DNA from: Alligator mississippiensis | Taxonomy: Eukaryota; Chordata; Crocodylia; Alligatoridae | Reading direction: 5' to 3' | NCBI RefSeq assembly: GCF_030867095.1 | Contig: NC_081833.1 | Location: 77,753,395-77,817,394, forward strand | DNA: 64,000 bases | Shown: positions 44,641 through 58,000 of the stretch, piece after piece | Layout: each line of letters opens with the position of its first letter | Numbering within the stretch: the stretch's first letter is position 1 | Notes under the pieces: model-generated | Database searches by the model: none | The model's input: only the letters and a program-made list of their open reading frames with translations | Told to the model about the DNA's origin: nothing | Made by a program: the position numbers and the translations under genes

Positions 44641-46600
44641 TGCCCTTGGTTAGATAAAATACTTTTCAAAACATACAAAGCTGTTCCCGAAGTAGAAAAT
44701 GCATAGTGAAAGTTCAGGGGTACCCATCAACAGCATGGTTTGGACAGACAGAAGCAAGGTTTTAGGCATCACAGTCCCCTTTTTCAGTCCTGCTTCCTTC
44801 CCAGCATCCTGAGGAAAGGTACTGTCATAGCCCAAAGGTTGCCTGTATCTATGCCCATCTTACAGTTGGTCTGGTAAAACAGGGGTCAAAAAACCTATGG
44901 CCTGTGGTTTGGATCCAGCCTGTGAAGAAACTGGTTCTAGCCTGTAGCAGTTCAACCAAGGAGCAGCACACTCCAATGTGACAGCAGCAGGGACATCCCC
45001 AGCGGCCTGTTGCCACTGCGTTCAGTTTGTTCTTTGTGCTGCAGCAGAAGCAGCCTCCCCAGGGTCCCGGCCCCTGCCTCTTTCTTTTGAGTCCCTTCAC
45101 AGCCTGTGGAGATTGCTGGGGAGCAACCTGTCACGTCGGCAACGGTGCACAACGGCAAAAGAACGGCCCTTCCCTGCAAGGAAAGATTGCACCTAACTCC
45201 AAGAGAGCAGAGCAGAGCATGGACACAGAGCGAGATGCTCATCAGTAGGGTAGTCTGGCCTTGCTGTTGCTAGGAGTGCCCAAGTAGGGAGGTGTTGGAA
45301 TAATTTCTCAGCTTTTTCCCTAGATCCACACTTGGGTTCGTGCGTACTCCCCATCGTTTTCAGAAGCGGACGGCAGGAGAAAGTTTGTGGTCAGTGATAG
45401 CAGCAGAAGGCCACGCAACCAGGCTGGGGAACGTGGGGCTCTTTCCTAAACCAGGAGTGGCAGGACTTGCACAGCTTTGCCAGGTGAATGCTGTGCCTGA
45501 GTCCTATATGTTGCTTACCTTGGCTCCTGCTGCCCTCTCCCTCCCTCCCTCCACGAGCACAGGTACAGCCTTTCTTAAGCCCCTCTCACTGCTACCTGGC
45601 CAACTTTTAAAGCAGTGGTTCTTGCCCTTTTTCACTCTAGAACCCCCACCATCCTGGTCCCTGATTCAGAGAGTCTCTCCCTCCCTCCCTCCCTCCTGTT
45701 CCTTTACCCTGCCCCCAGGCAGCCTTGCAGCGTTTCTCTCTACCTCGCTGTGACCCTTTAAACTCTTGCAGAGGAACCTCTCTGCTCCCTTTGGCCGGTG
45801 GTGTAGACAACAGGGAGGAAAGTGGGGAGCCTCTTCCTGTCCTCCCCTGTCTTGGAGGCACAGTGAGCAGAGCTAGGGTATAAAGATGGACGTGGGCCCT
45901 GTACAGCAAGCGGAGGCTGCTTCAGCACTGGACCTGAGGACGAGGATTGAGCTGAGCACAGTTCTTGTTGACTGGGCAAATGGGGAAGGTTGTGCCTGCT
46001 GGGAAGGGTCCGGTGGACACCCCGGCCTGTTCTCCACGCTTTTTCTGTGGGCGGAGCGGGTGGGTTGTCCTGCAGGCAGTCGGGTCGAGGACAGGCTCTG
46101 TCTGGCATGGCACTGCTGAAAGCACTTTGGCAAAGTTGAGGCTCAGCAAGGGCTCCCCATACTGCTGCTTGCTTCCTTACTGTCACAATACCATTTTGGT
46201 TTCTGAGTTCCCCCATTTCGTGTTCTTACTAACAGCTCGCTACTGCCGGGCCTCGGCCGAGGAGACTGCGGCCAGTCTGCGCTCAGAACCTCGCAGGCTG
46301 ACACGGGCACAGAAATAACGCAGCTACGGCTCCCTTGATGATTACCCTTGAAATGCAAAAGGCAGGTCCCACTACAGTGGCCACCCAGGCAGCTAAGAGG
46401 CAGGAGACCAAGCTGGAGCCTGAGCTTGCCTGTCATACCTCAAAGGTCTCCCATGCAGTAGTGCAGCACCACGCACGTTCTCGCCCGTGGGGTGGGAGGT
46501 GGTGGGTCTGACTGGCAGCAGGTCTGGAATTGGTGCAGATTCCCTCGCCTTTGCCTTCCAGCTCGCCCCATCCTGCAGACACCCGAAGCAAAGGTTTGTG
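44640..46600. other. Intergenic, no gene recognised
   Basis: Two strings look like left ends of old hAT elements (acaggggtcaaaaaacc near 44,880 and gcagtggttcttgccc near 45,612), without clear right ends. A (CTCC)n-like patch lies at 45,537-45,555 and again at 45,676-45,695. Open frames are short. Confidence 0.4.
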
Positions 46601-48130
46601 GTAGGAGCCAGGTGCCAACACCTGGGGGTTGGGTTTAAAGCTGTGTCCCGGGTAGTGGGGCCTGGGCCAGGTGCTCCTTCTTGGTTGAGTGGGTTAGGTG
46701 CCTCACCCGCAGAGGTTTTGGGGGCTATGGCATTAGCGCCAAGCCGGGGTCAGGACGGGTGCTGGAAACGAGTGCTTGTCGCACGCGGCCACGGAACAAG
46801 ACTGGGCGCAGCTATGCAAGACAAGGGGGCACCTGCTGCGGACCTGCCTGGGGACTGCGCAGCCGTCAGCTGCGGGACCGCGTACCTGCCCGAGGCTGGG
46901 GTGTGCCGCGAGTGGCAGCGGCCCCTGCCTCGTGCTGAGGACGGCGCTGGCGGGCGGGAGGACAGAGTCTGTAGTCCTGGTCCCTCCGCCCGCCCCGGGG
47001 GCAGAGCTAGACCCGGCGCGCACTGCCCTGCGGCCGGGCCGGGATGCGCGGTGCGGGCGGCAGGAGTGGGGAGCGGTTGGGGCCCGGGAGCTCTCCCTGG
47101 GGGCCTGGGCGGGATCCGCCGGGCCGCCCTCGGGTCCCGGCGCGACAGCGGGAAGCCGAGGTGCGGCTAGTGCCGCCGGGGCGGGGTGGGGCAGCGCTGG
47201 GCGGTCGCGGCCACGGGGCCCGGTCTGTGCGGCGGAGCCCGTGCGAAGCCTCCCTGCGCGCCCGGGGCTCTTGTCCAGTGAAAAGCCGAGCGCGGGCCGG
47301 CGCGGCACGTGACCGGAAGGGGCGGGCTCGGCGGGCCGGCCTCGGGGCGCTGGAGGCGGGAGCTGTGGGCGGGCTGCGCTGTGCTGGGGCCGGGAAAGGC
47401 GCCGTGCTGCGGGGAGCGCCGGGCTCGTGGCGCGGGCCCGCCTTTGCGGGCTGGGCGTGCCCGGTCCCCCGCGCCGGGGCGGCGCTGCCCCGTGTCCTCG
47501 CGCTTTGTCCGTCCCCGTTTTCGTGTTGTTAAACCGCCGCTTTCTCTGCGCTGCTCCCAGCCGGGCGGGCGCGCTGCTCCACGGGGTGCTCTCCCTCGGG
47601 GGCCTGGGGCCCTGCTTTGCTGGGGCCGGGGGTGTTTTGGGAGCCGTTGGCTGAGACCTGCCCTCGGTCCGAGTCCTGGCCTGGGAGTGCTGTTAATTGC
47701 CAGCGTTAATTGCCTCGAGTCGGGGCGGGTCTTTCCGCCGCGGTGCCTGGTTTCCGAGGAGAAGGGGGCCGCGGGGCCTGGGTGCGAGGAGTGTCCCCTG
47801 TGCCGGGTGGGCCTTCCCCTGGGCCCCGGCCCCTGCGTGCCCTGGGCCGTGGCCCGAGGTGCCCCAGGCGCACCTGGCCTGTCCTGCCTGGGGCCCGGGG
47901 GGCGGGCGCGGGAGGCTTGACCCTGCGGGTGCCGGGAGCCAGCTGCGGCCGGCTGGTGTCGGGGCCTGGCAGAAATGCGACTCGTGCGGGGTGGGGGTGA
48001 GCGGTCCCGCTGTGGGGCGGCGTCCTGAGCTCTGCGCTCGCAGGCCGCCGTTTTGCAGCAGGGGCCTGCGGTGCCCGGGGCTGCTTCTACCTGTGGCCCC
48101 GGAGAGCGCCTGCCCTTGTGTGTCAGCCGC
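46600..48130. promoter_or_regulatory. Orphan CpG-island promoter upstream of the large array
   Basis: This is a dense CpG island. Its core at about 47,304-47,330 reads GGCACGTGACCGGAAGGGGC: a CACGTGAC E-box abutting an ETS site (CCGGAAG) and a GC box, a common arrangement at TATA-less housekeeping promoters. No known protein starts here; the expected neighbour TMEM170A was not recognised. Long overlapping frames on both strands reflect GC content. It lies about 1.7 kb before the start of the large tandem array. Confidence 0.6.
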
Positions 48131-49080
48131 TCCTAAACTGCTTTGTGCTGTGTTGGCTTAACTGCTGTTTTTAATGCTAGTTTACTAGCTGCAGCCCCCA
48201 AAATGCTAGGAATTACATTTTTATTCCAAAAGTATTTATTGAAGTCCAGGATTTTTAGGTACCCTTTGAGTGCGTACTTTAACACAGCATCAGCAATTAT
48301 TTCAGGTGCAGGGCCACTCACCAAGTGGTGGCACCTGTTGCAGCCCTGCCCCTGGCGCGGTGCCCTGCCCCTTGGTCGCCGTCCTGTGGCTGCGAGTCCT
48401 ATCCCGTAACCCTGACCTTTGCCACTGGAAGTCCCTCTCTTTGCCCCCTGGAAACACTCCCTTCAGGAAGGGGTTTTGGCATCTCAGAAGCAGAAAAATA
48501 CTGAGTTATATTCTAAAAAGAGAACATCTACAACAACGACTAATTTTATTTAAAAAATTTAAAAAGCAGTAATTTGATTTCAAGAGTCACTCTTGTGCTC
48601 CCCGGGCACTGAAAACCCATCCACCCTGAGCTTCTCTGAGCACAGCCAGGCTTCCAGAAACCGGTGCACCATTGGATCCAGCAGGTGCAGCCTGTGAGCT
48701 GGGGCTGCAGCCGTGCAGCTAGCACCCTGCCTGGGCAGCCTTGAGGGAAACGGCTGCTGCGGAGGGAAGCACCTGCCCCCTGCGACTCGGGGGCTGTGCA
48801 ATGCATAGCAGCTCGTATTGGCAGGCTCTGCTGAGGGCTGTGGGGGGGGGAAGCAGTGAGGGGCCTGATTTCTCTTCTTCCCCCTCCCCCAGCCTGCGTG
48901 CATCTGTGGGCAGGCTCCAGAGCACTGTGGTTGTTTCGTTAAGCATTGTGATTAGCTGCCGAGAGAACCCATCGGAGCGCTCTGGACAGACAATAAGCCT
49001 CTGGAAGGGGAAAACTTATAGAGGGGATGACTGGTTCCTATGGAGGGGGTGCGGGGTGGAATAGAGCTGCTTCTGTAACT
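48130..49080. other. Spacer between CpG island and array
   Basis: No gene was recognised. Composition shifts from CpG-rich to mixed, then becomes G/T-rich on the plus strand from about 49,020, where array-like words begin. Confidence 0.5.
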
Positions 49081-52000
49081 CTTTGGGTGGGAGTTGTTCT
49101 GCCCTCTGTGCTGTGAGGACTGGAAGTGGAGTTGCTTGTAGGTTTTTTTTGGTTGTGGGGGGGGGGGGGTTGGTTGGCCTTTCTGCTAAAGTTTCTAGGG
49201 TCTGAGAAGCAAGTGTAATGAAGAGACCTAGAGCTGATGACTCGTGGAGGGTAGAGGAGGGAGCAAGAGGCTGGGTGTGTGCTTCTGGATTCCCTGTGGG
49301 GAGGTGCAAGTTTCCTTGGATTGCTGTGGGGTTGTCTTTGATTTGTCAGTTTGTTGCAAGGCACAGGGATGGCTTCTGGGAGCTTGGAGACACTGGGTGG
49401 TGGGGCCTGGATGTGTGTGTATGCTGTTTGGGAGGGATTTCAGTCTGGTCTTGATTGACCCTGTGGGCTTCATGTCTTGTTTTGTCTTTCAGGATCCTGG
49501 CTGTTGTGGAGAGACTTTGGGTTGGAGATGGATGCAAAGAAGTGGAGGCGTGCCATGGTGATGGAGGATAGAGCAGGAGGAGTAGCGTGATGGAAGGTGG
49601 ACTTACCTCAAGCGGGGGTGGTGTTTTGAGTGGGGGGTGTCTGGGTGGGCTGGGAAGTCCCTGCTCTGGGTTGGTGTCCTGAGCTGCACGCTCCCAGGGC
49701 AGGGCTACTCAAGCGGAGGGCCATGGCACCCAGGAGTGCCTCTGAGATGAGTGGTGTATGGCTGGGCTGGCTTGGCGCAGAGTTGCTCTGAGTCTGTGCA
49801 AAGATCTCCAGGTTATGGTGGGACAGAGGATTGGGTCTCTGCCTGGCTGTACCTGTTGCCACATGCCTCCTTTCAGTGCTGGGAATTGCATTTATGTCTC
49901 ATCTCTCTGGGTGTGTCACTGGTGTCTGCCTTTGTACTTCTGTTCTTAAAAATCACTGCAGCACTTGTTACTTTGTTCTTCCCAGGACTGAAAGGAGGGT
50001 TGTGTTTGCATTTAAATTGATCCCCTCACTTGGGAGGGGTGTAGCTGCAGCCCCCTGCGGTTTGTTAGTGGGGCCAGTCCAAGCTGCTGTTGTACCCCTG
50101 GTTGGGAGGGAGGGGGTGCTGTCCCGTTGGTGCTGTGAGACCTGCGCATAGCGCTGCAAGTGTTAATTGCTGTTCATTTTTGGTGGTGTGGACATGTTTG
50201 GCAAGATGATCAAAGTCTGGTCCTGAGTGGAGAAGAGCTGAGGAAGAGGTGAAGAGCCCTGGAGCTGGTATGGCGTGGAAGGAGTTGGAGATGGCCCGAA
50301 GCCATGCTCATGTGATCACCTGGAGCGAGGTATTTGCTTCTTGCGGGTTGCAGCTCTGGACGGACAGATCCTGCAGCTGGTAAGGGGTTGCTTGGAGCGT
50401 GTGGGGCTAATTGCTAGACTCAGACATTCATGCTTTGCCCTTTGATGTTTTTCATGCTGAGGCTTTTCTTTTGCGTCCTCAGCAGGTGCCTGCATCGTAT
50501 CTGGGAAAGGGATGGCAAGCATGAGGACTGACGGCGCACAAGGGCTGAAAGTGCAGCTTGATGCCAGGTGTGGTGAGTGCTGGGTCTCGGGGCTGAGGCC
50601 TTCCCCCTGCTGTCTGCCTACCCTGTGCGTGCCCATAGCAGTGTGTTGAGGTGCTCCCTTGGACGGATGTGTGGGGTGGGAGTTCCCCCAGTGGTTCCCT
50701 TTGACTGTGTTTTGTTCTTCCACTTGGGTGAATACCAGTTCTCTGTATTCCAGGGTCCTGGTGTTCCTGGAAGGAAAGGGTGAGGGCACAGGGACCGGAG
50801 CAGAGCAGCGGTAACGGAACCAGAGGATCAGGATGCTAGAAGGTGTTTCGTGTTTGGGATGGTGGGTGTCTGGTGTGCGGGCCGGGCCCTGCTCCCGCCG
50901 CCACGTGCGGGTCGGGAGGGGCGATCTGCGGCCCGTCTTTCGCGCACGGGGGCTGTGGCCAGCAGCCCGGGCACGCGGGGTTGGAGAGAGCAGGCGGCGA
51001 GCTAGAGTTAGTCACAAACGCGTAGCGGTTGATTGAAAAGATTGTTTACTTACACCCAAAGATGGTAGTGGTGTAGGCTGGACAGGTTTCCAGGCTCAGC
51101 TCCCGCTTAGATCCTCGCTAGAGGAGCATGACAAATTCGATTGCTCCCATGGAGTTGTTTAGGCTCCGCGGGTTCGAAGGGTTCCCCGGAGATGCTTAAG
51201 CTTCGTGGGTTCGAAGTTTACAGGAAAGGGATGTGTCTCTAGTGGGTTATGGAATAGAGAAAATCCCACACAATTTACTGATTCGTTTTGATGCACTGGC
51301 TGGGGGAGTAGTTAGCTGATTGCACGATTTCACAATGATTACACACTTAATTCATACAACACAATTTTATTTTAAAACTCTTTGCTACGCATATAACACT
51401 GCTTAGCCTTAAGAAACACCACAAACATTAAAAACACAATAATTACATATATCAGAAACAATGCTCCGAATGCACTTCCTTCCCAAACAATACTATAAGA
51501 ATTAGTGTTACAAAAACAACTACAATTACAACTAAAAGTTAAATTTGAATCAATACTATTATTTTTCATATTGTACTTACAATCCTAGAATTCCGAGAAG
51601 GCAAATACCAAAATATGGTTTCATTCCTCAGTAGTACAATTCAATGGGTTGGCCTCAGCAATACGATTCAATGAGCTGGGCTCAGTAGTAATAGGACTAA
51701 GTCCCCTTCCTTCAGTCCCTTTCGGGCGCTCTGGAGCTTCAGTGTGAACTAAGAGATTCGTGTTCACGGAGAAGTTGGTTCAGGTGATCAGTCTGATCCG
51801 GGCTACACTTGTGATTCTTCCTTCATTGTTCTGCAAGTGAAGTCACCTCCAAATTGGGACAGTAACTTACAGTTTTTATTGAGCGAGCTGCTGTCAATGG
51901 GCTCCTCCTACTCAAGCCTGTCACTACTCCCAAATTTGGGCTCGGATCTTACTCAACAGATTCTTTTGCCTTTGTTGAGCATTTTAAATTACCTTTGGGA

Positions 52001-55000
52001 AACTTCCATATCACTGCAAAAGCCCTTTTCTTACCAATCTGGTCAAAAGGCCTTGGGGTTTGATCTCTCGGAACTCAGGATATTTGCTCTCTCTGTAAAA
52101 GACTTCTAAAGATAAAATTCAAATTAAGACTTTAAACAAAGTCAGGACCTCTTGCACGTAGTACAAAAACAATGACTTAGATAAGGAGATAAATCTTATC
52201 TTCTTCCTGAAACTGGCTAATGGGCAACCTTTACAAACATTCAAACTATTTCATTCAATATGACAGGATACGTCTGGGATTGCGATCGGCGACGGGGAGA
52301 GGCTAGAAGCGAAAGCTTCGTAGGTTCGGTTATTAAGCCTCTATTGCCTGCTTAGGGGAGGCGCGTCGGGTCCGCGAGGGTCCGCAGCGCTTGGAGATCT
52401 TCACACAGAGTCTCTCTCTCTTCCTCCCTCCTCCGACTTGGGCGGAAGCTACCCAAGCCTTTTGTACGGCTAGCAAGCCAATAGCTAGCTGCCACGTGTG
52501 CCTAAATTGGAACTGGCCAATAATATGACGCGAATCCAAATACAAATGGCGGGAACTCCTTTGCAACGTGCATCGCTAGTACGCAAAAGAAATGCACCCT
52601 GCAAAGAAGCTGTAATTTGGTGGGAAATCCCCCGTTACACCAGAGTTCTCTCCCGCAGCAGAGAACTCTATCATGCAAAGAAAGCTACAATCGGCGGGAA
52701 AATAATTTAGCGCTGCTGAAGCACACGCAAACAAAAACCACAACTTCGGGTTGTGACATCTGGGTGTGATGGGAAGGCTCAGGCAGGGTGTTGTGGAGAT
52801 CAAAGTTTCCCTCCTCTCTTGTGGTGGCATGCTCTGGCCAGGGGTCCCTCATCTGGCTCTACATGAGGCTTGAGCATCTGTGCCTGTCCCTGCTACTAGC
52901 CATTTTGGCTCTCTGAGCTGGGTTTGGTCCAGCATTTGAGTGCTGGTGTTTGGCCCTGTCCAGGGTTCACTGGAACAAGATGGTGCGTGTCTGCCTAGCT
53001 GCTTGTCTTGCCACAGGCTCTCCCACTGGTGCCGGGAACGGCTTGTCCTGTGTCTGTATGCCTTTCTGTTTGTCTTGTTGTCTTCCATGTCGCTGCAGCC
53101 TTTCTCTGCTCTTCCCAGAACTTGCAGGAGACCTGTGTTTGCACATCTAAATTGCTTCCCTTGCTTGCAAGGGGAGAGCCTGGAGAGGGCTGTGCCTGCA
53201 GCCTTGCAGCTACGGGCGGGGGGGAGGGGGGTAAAAAAAAAAAAAAATGTTACCTGTGGGGTCTTGGCAGGGAGGGTCTGCTGCCCCCAGTGCCGTGAGG
53301 CCTCTGAGTTGTTAACAGTGGCAAGTGTCTTCCTGTGTTTTGTCTGTGTCCAGAGGAGCCACCTTGCCAAGGCTTTAGGCACTGAAGACGAGGTGAAGAG
53401 CCACAGAGATGATGGAGGAGGAAATGGGCAGCTGTCTCGTGACTTCCCAGTTTGTGTGGTGTGAGGCCTCTGCCCCTGTGACGTCACCTGTGTGGAGCCT
53501 GCGGTGGGTTTGAGCTTCCTTGGAGCGGTGCGATGTCTTTGTCTTCCTGTCTGACCACTTGTTGCGCACTTGTTCTTACATGTTTCCAGGAGCTGTGTGT
53601 ATCTTTGCAGGTCATGCTGTGTGTACGGTGGTTACTGTGATACATCATGTTTTGAGTGTCTGTGACTATCCAGCTCCGGGAGGCCGCAGACAAGCCTTTG
53701 AGAGCTCGGGTAGTGAGTAGGGGGGCTGGATGTGTGTGCTGGAGGATGGGAGAGGAGCTTTCCCCGTCTCTGACTTTGTGCCCTTGCAGCCCCTCTTTGG
53801 GCTGACAATGTTTCTGCTCTTCTTCCAGAAGCCTGTATGTATCTTGTGGGGGAAGAGGGACGCAGGGAGTTCTGTGCCATGCTGGTGGAAGAGGAAGGAA
53901 AACAATGCTTAAAGGTGGGTGTGGTTAGAGTGTGTGTGGGGGAGTGGTGAGCATTGTTTGCCCTGGGGTTTTTGGGGTGAGGGGGGGGGAACCCCTAATG
54001 TCTGATAGATAGTGTCTTGAGCTTCTTGTTTCCAGCAGGGTTTTGGCCTCCTGGGTTGCCCCAGAGCTGGGTGGTGTAAGCCTGGGTTGGGTTTAGGCTG
54101 CCTGTGAGTCCTTGTTCTTTTGTAAAGGCTGAAAATAGTCTTTAAGTATACAGGTGGTTTCAGGGTTTGCCCCTGGCATGTGGGTGCAGATCTTGGCCTT
54201 GTGTGCTGAGGCAGAGGAGCGGGTGCTTGTGTCCCTGCCTGTGCTGCCACTGGCCTCCTTTCAGTTGTGGGAACTGCACTTTGTTCTGTCTCTCTGGGTT
54301 TGTCACTGGTGTTTCTTTCTAGTTTGATTTTTAAAATCACTGCAGCACTTTTTATTCTTCCTTTGCTTTTCCCAGATCTGGAAAGAGGGCCATGTTGGCA
54401 CCTAAATTGATGCCCTGCTTTGGGGAGGGGCTTGACTGCACCCTGCCTGCCTTGTTTGTGGGGGTTGGCAGTGTGCTGCTTCTGGAGCCCTGGCCGGGGG
54501 GGGAGGGGGGTTGAGGAGGGGGGAAGGGAGGGGTCTTCACTTCACTACAGTGAGAGATGAGTGCTCTTCCATGTAGTAATTGCTTGTTGTTTTGGGGTGA
54601 TGCCAATGTTTGGACTGTGAACGGAGGCAAGCCGAGGTAGAGGTAAAGCGACCTAGAGCCACAACGTTTTGGGAGGTGGAAGACACAGGGGACTGCGCTC
54701 CGATGGTGACTTCTAGGTCACCTGGAAGGAAGGCCTCTGTCCTTTTGCTGGAGTTGTGTGCATGAGCAGAGCGTGCAGTGAGTAAGATGTTACTTGGAGC
54801 GGTGTGGGATTGTGTTCCGGTGGGGCAGTTGTTTGTCCTTTGCCCTTCTGTTTGGTAGTGAAGTTGCCTGTGTGCCCTCAGGAGGTGCCTGTGTACCCTG
54901 TGCAGAGAGGAAGGCAATCGGGGACGAGGCTGGGCTGGAGAAGGAGCAGAATTATGCCAGTTTGGGTGAGTGTTGTCTCTAAGGGCTGAGGCTTCTGTCA

Positions 55001-58000
55001 TGGCTGGGGGGGGGTCTTGGCCAGGCACCATTTGGGGAACTTTGAACTGGGTGGGTGGGATGGGAATTGTACTTGGTGGTCCCTTCTTCTGTTCACTTGT
55101 GCCTTTTGGGGTGAATGGCCTGTTTTGTCTCTTGTAGGATCCTGCCCTGCGTGGAGGGAAATGAATGCCGGTTCAGGGAACAGAGCCAAGCAGTGCCCAT
55201 GGAGACGGAAGCAGGAGGAATTGAATGCCGTGAGGTGTGTTGGCGCTGCATGGGCAGATCCAGTAGTTGTTAAGAGCTTGCTTGGAGTAATCTGGGGTTG
55301 TGTGAGTCTGGTAGTTGTTTCTGCTTTGCACTTTGTAGTTCTTTGTGTTGGGGTTTTTCCTTTGTGCCTGCAGCAGGTGCGTGCCTCTGGAGTTAAGGGG
55401 GGATGGAAGGCAGGGACACGTGACAGCTGGTGTTGCAGCACGATGCCGGCTGTGGCGGGTGCTGGCTTTCAGGGCTGAGGCCTTCCCCCTGCTGTCTGCC
55501 TACCCTGTGCAGTGTGTCGAGGTGCTCCCTTGGCTGCATGTGTGGGGTGGGAATTTTCCCAGCGGTTCCCTTGTCCCATGTTTTGTTCTTTTGCTTGGGG
55601 TGAATGCGTCTTCTCTGTTCTCTTGAGGGTCCTGGCGTGTGTGGAAGGAAAGGGTGAGGACACTGGAGCAGAGCAGTGGTAATGGAGCCAGAGGATCAGG
55701 ATGCTAGAAGGTGTTTTGTGTTTGGGAAGGGGGGGGAGGGGTTGTGTGGGTGTGGTGGGAAGGCTGAGGCAGGGAGTTGTGGGGTTTGAGGTTCCCTTCC
55801 TCCTTCGTGGTGGCATGCTGTGGTCAGGGGTCCCTCATCTGGCTCTACATGAGGCTTGAGCATCCCTGCCAGCCCCTGCCACTAATTGTTTTGGGTCCTT
55901 CAGCTGGGTTAGCTCCAATATATGGGTGCTGGTGTCTGGCCCTGTTCAGGTTGTGCTGGGCCGCAAGTGTTTTGTCTGAGTTACTGCCTAGCTGTTTGTA
56001 TTGCCACAGGCTCTGCCACCAGTGCTGGGAACAGCTTGTCCTGTGTCTGTCTGTGTGCCTTTCTGTTTGTCTTATTGTCTTCAAAGTTGCTGCAGCCTTT
56101 GTCTGCTCTTCCCAGAATTGGCAGCAGACCTGTGTTTGCACATCTAAATTGCTTCCTTCGCTTGGTAGGGGAAAGGCCTGAGAGGGCTCTGTCTGCACCC
56201 TCACAGCTATGGGGGGGTGGTGGTTTAAAAAAAATAAAAATAAAAAGGTGCCCGTGGGGTCTTGGCAGGGAGGGGCCACTGTCCCCAGTGCGGTGAGGCC
56301 TCTGAGTTGTTGATAGTAGCAATTGTCTTTTCTTTGTCTCTGTATGTGTGTGGAGGAGCCATCTTCTGAAGGCTTGAGGGCTGTGAAGCAGACACTGTGA
56401 AGATGAAGTGAAGAGTCCCAGAGATGGTGCACAAGGAAATGGGCAGCCTTGTCGTGACTTCCTGACTTGCGTGATGTGAGGCCTCTTCTCCTGTGGCATG
56501 ACCTGGCTGGACTCCTGGGGTGGGTCTGAGCTGTCTTGCAACAGTGTGATGTGTTTGTCTTCCTGCCTGACCACTTCTTCCACACTTGTTCTTTCATGTT
56601 TCTAGGAGGTTTTGTGTGTGTAGCTTCGCAGGCGGTGCATCTCTGCTCCCACTTCCTGCTGTGAGGACACCTGGATAAGGAGCAGCATGATTGTGGCTGG
56701 CTGTGGTGAGTAGTGCCTATTGGAGATGAGGGCTCTCCTGTGGTGGCTGTCCCTTGTGTAGGTTAGCTGTGTCCTTGATTGCCTGTGAATATGCACCTCA
56801 GGCTGGCCACAGGCATGCCTTTGTGAGCAGAGTTAGTGGATAGCAGGGCTGGATGTCTGCTGGGGGTTTGGAGAGGGGAACGTCCCTTATCTCCGAGTCG
56901 GTGCCCTTGCAGTCCCTCGGTGGGCTGATGAGGTTTTGTTCGTTTTTTCCAGCGGCCTCAATGTTGTGGGGGAGAGGAATAGAAGTGAGTTTTCTACGGT
57001 GGTGGTAGAAGATGGAGGAACTGGATCCCGAAAGGTGGGCTGGGTTAAAGTGGGAGGCTGGGTTGCATTTTCTCTGGTCATATTTGGGTGGGGGAGGAAA
57101 CCCCTAGTGTGTGATGGGGTCTGGAGCTCTGTGCTGTCTGGGGAGTGATGCTGAAGCAGGGAATTGTGGCCCTTAGGGATGCTGCAGAGCAGGGGGTCTA
57201 AGCCTGATTTTGGTTTATCTTGGGGTTGAGTCCTGACTGCTTGTAAAAGCTGGAAATTGTCCTTGAGTATATTGGGGGTTTCAGTGTTTGCCCCTGGCTT
57301 CTGGGTGCAGATGACGGCATTGGATGTGCTGGGACAGAGGAGCGGGTGCGTGCGTGTCTGCCTCTGCCTGGCTGTTGCTGCTGCCACTGGTCTCCCTTCA
57401 GTTCTGGGAAGTGCACTCTGTCCTATATCTCTGGGTGTGTCACTGGTGTTTCTTTCTACTTTGATATCTAAAATCACAGCAGCACTTCTTTCTTTGCTCT
57501 TCCCAGAGTTGGAAGGATAGGTGTGTTTGCATGTAAATTGATCCCCTCCTTTGGGTGGGCTTTGACTGCACCCTGTGTGCCTCATGTGCGGGTGGGGGTG
57601 TTATGCTTTTGGTGTCCTAGATTGTGGGGGGCATTGTGTCTGTGCTGTCAGTACTATGAGATGTGAATACTGTTGTGTGTAGTAATTGCTTGTTGTTTTG
57701 GGTGTGATGTCAATGTGTGGAGTGTGAGCAGAGAAGAGCTGAGGGGAAGAGGTGAAGAGACCTAGAGCCAGCGCTACGTAGAAGCAGGTGGTCATGCAGC
57801 CACGCTCACTTCTGGGTCACCTGGAGGGAGGCCTCTGCCCGTTCGGTGGAGCTGTGTGCATGGGCAGAGCCTGCAGTGGGTAAGATGTTACTTGGAGTGG
57901 TGTGGTGTGGTCTTCCCACTGGGCAGTTGCTTGTGTTTTGCCCTTTTGTTTTGCAGTGATGTTTCTTGTGTGCCCTCAGGAGGTCCCTGCGTCCCCTGTG

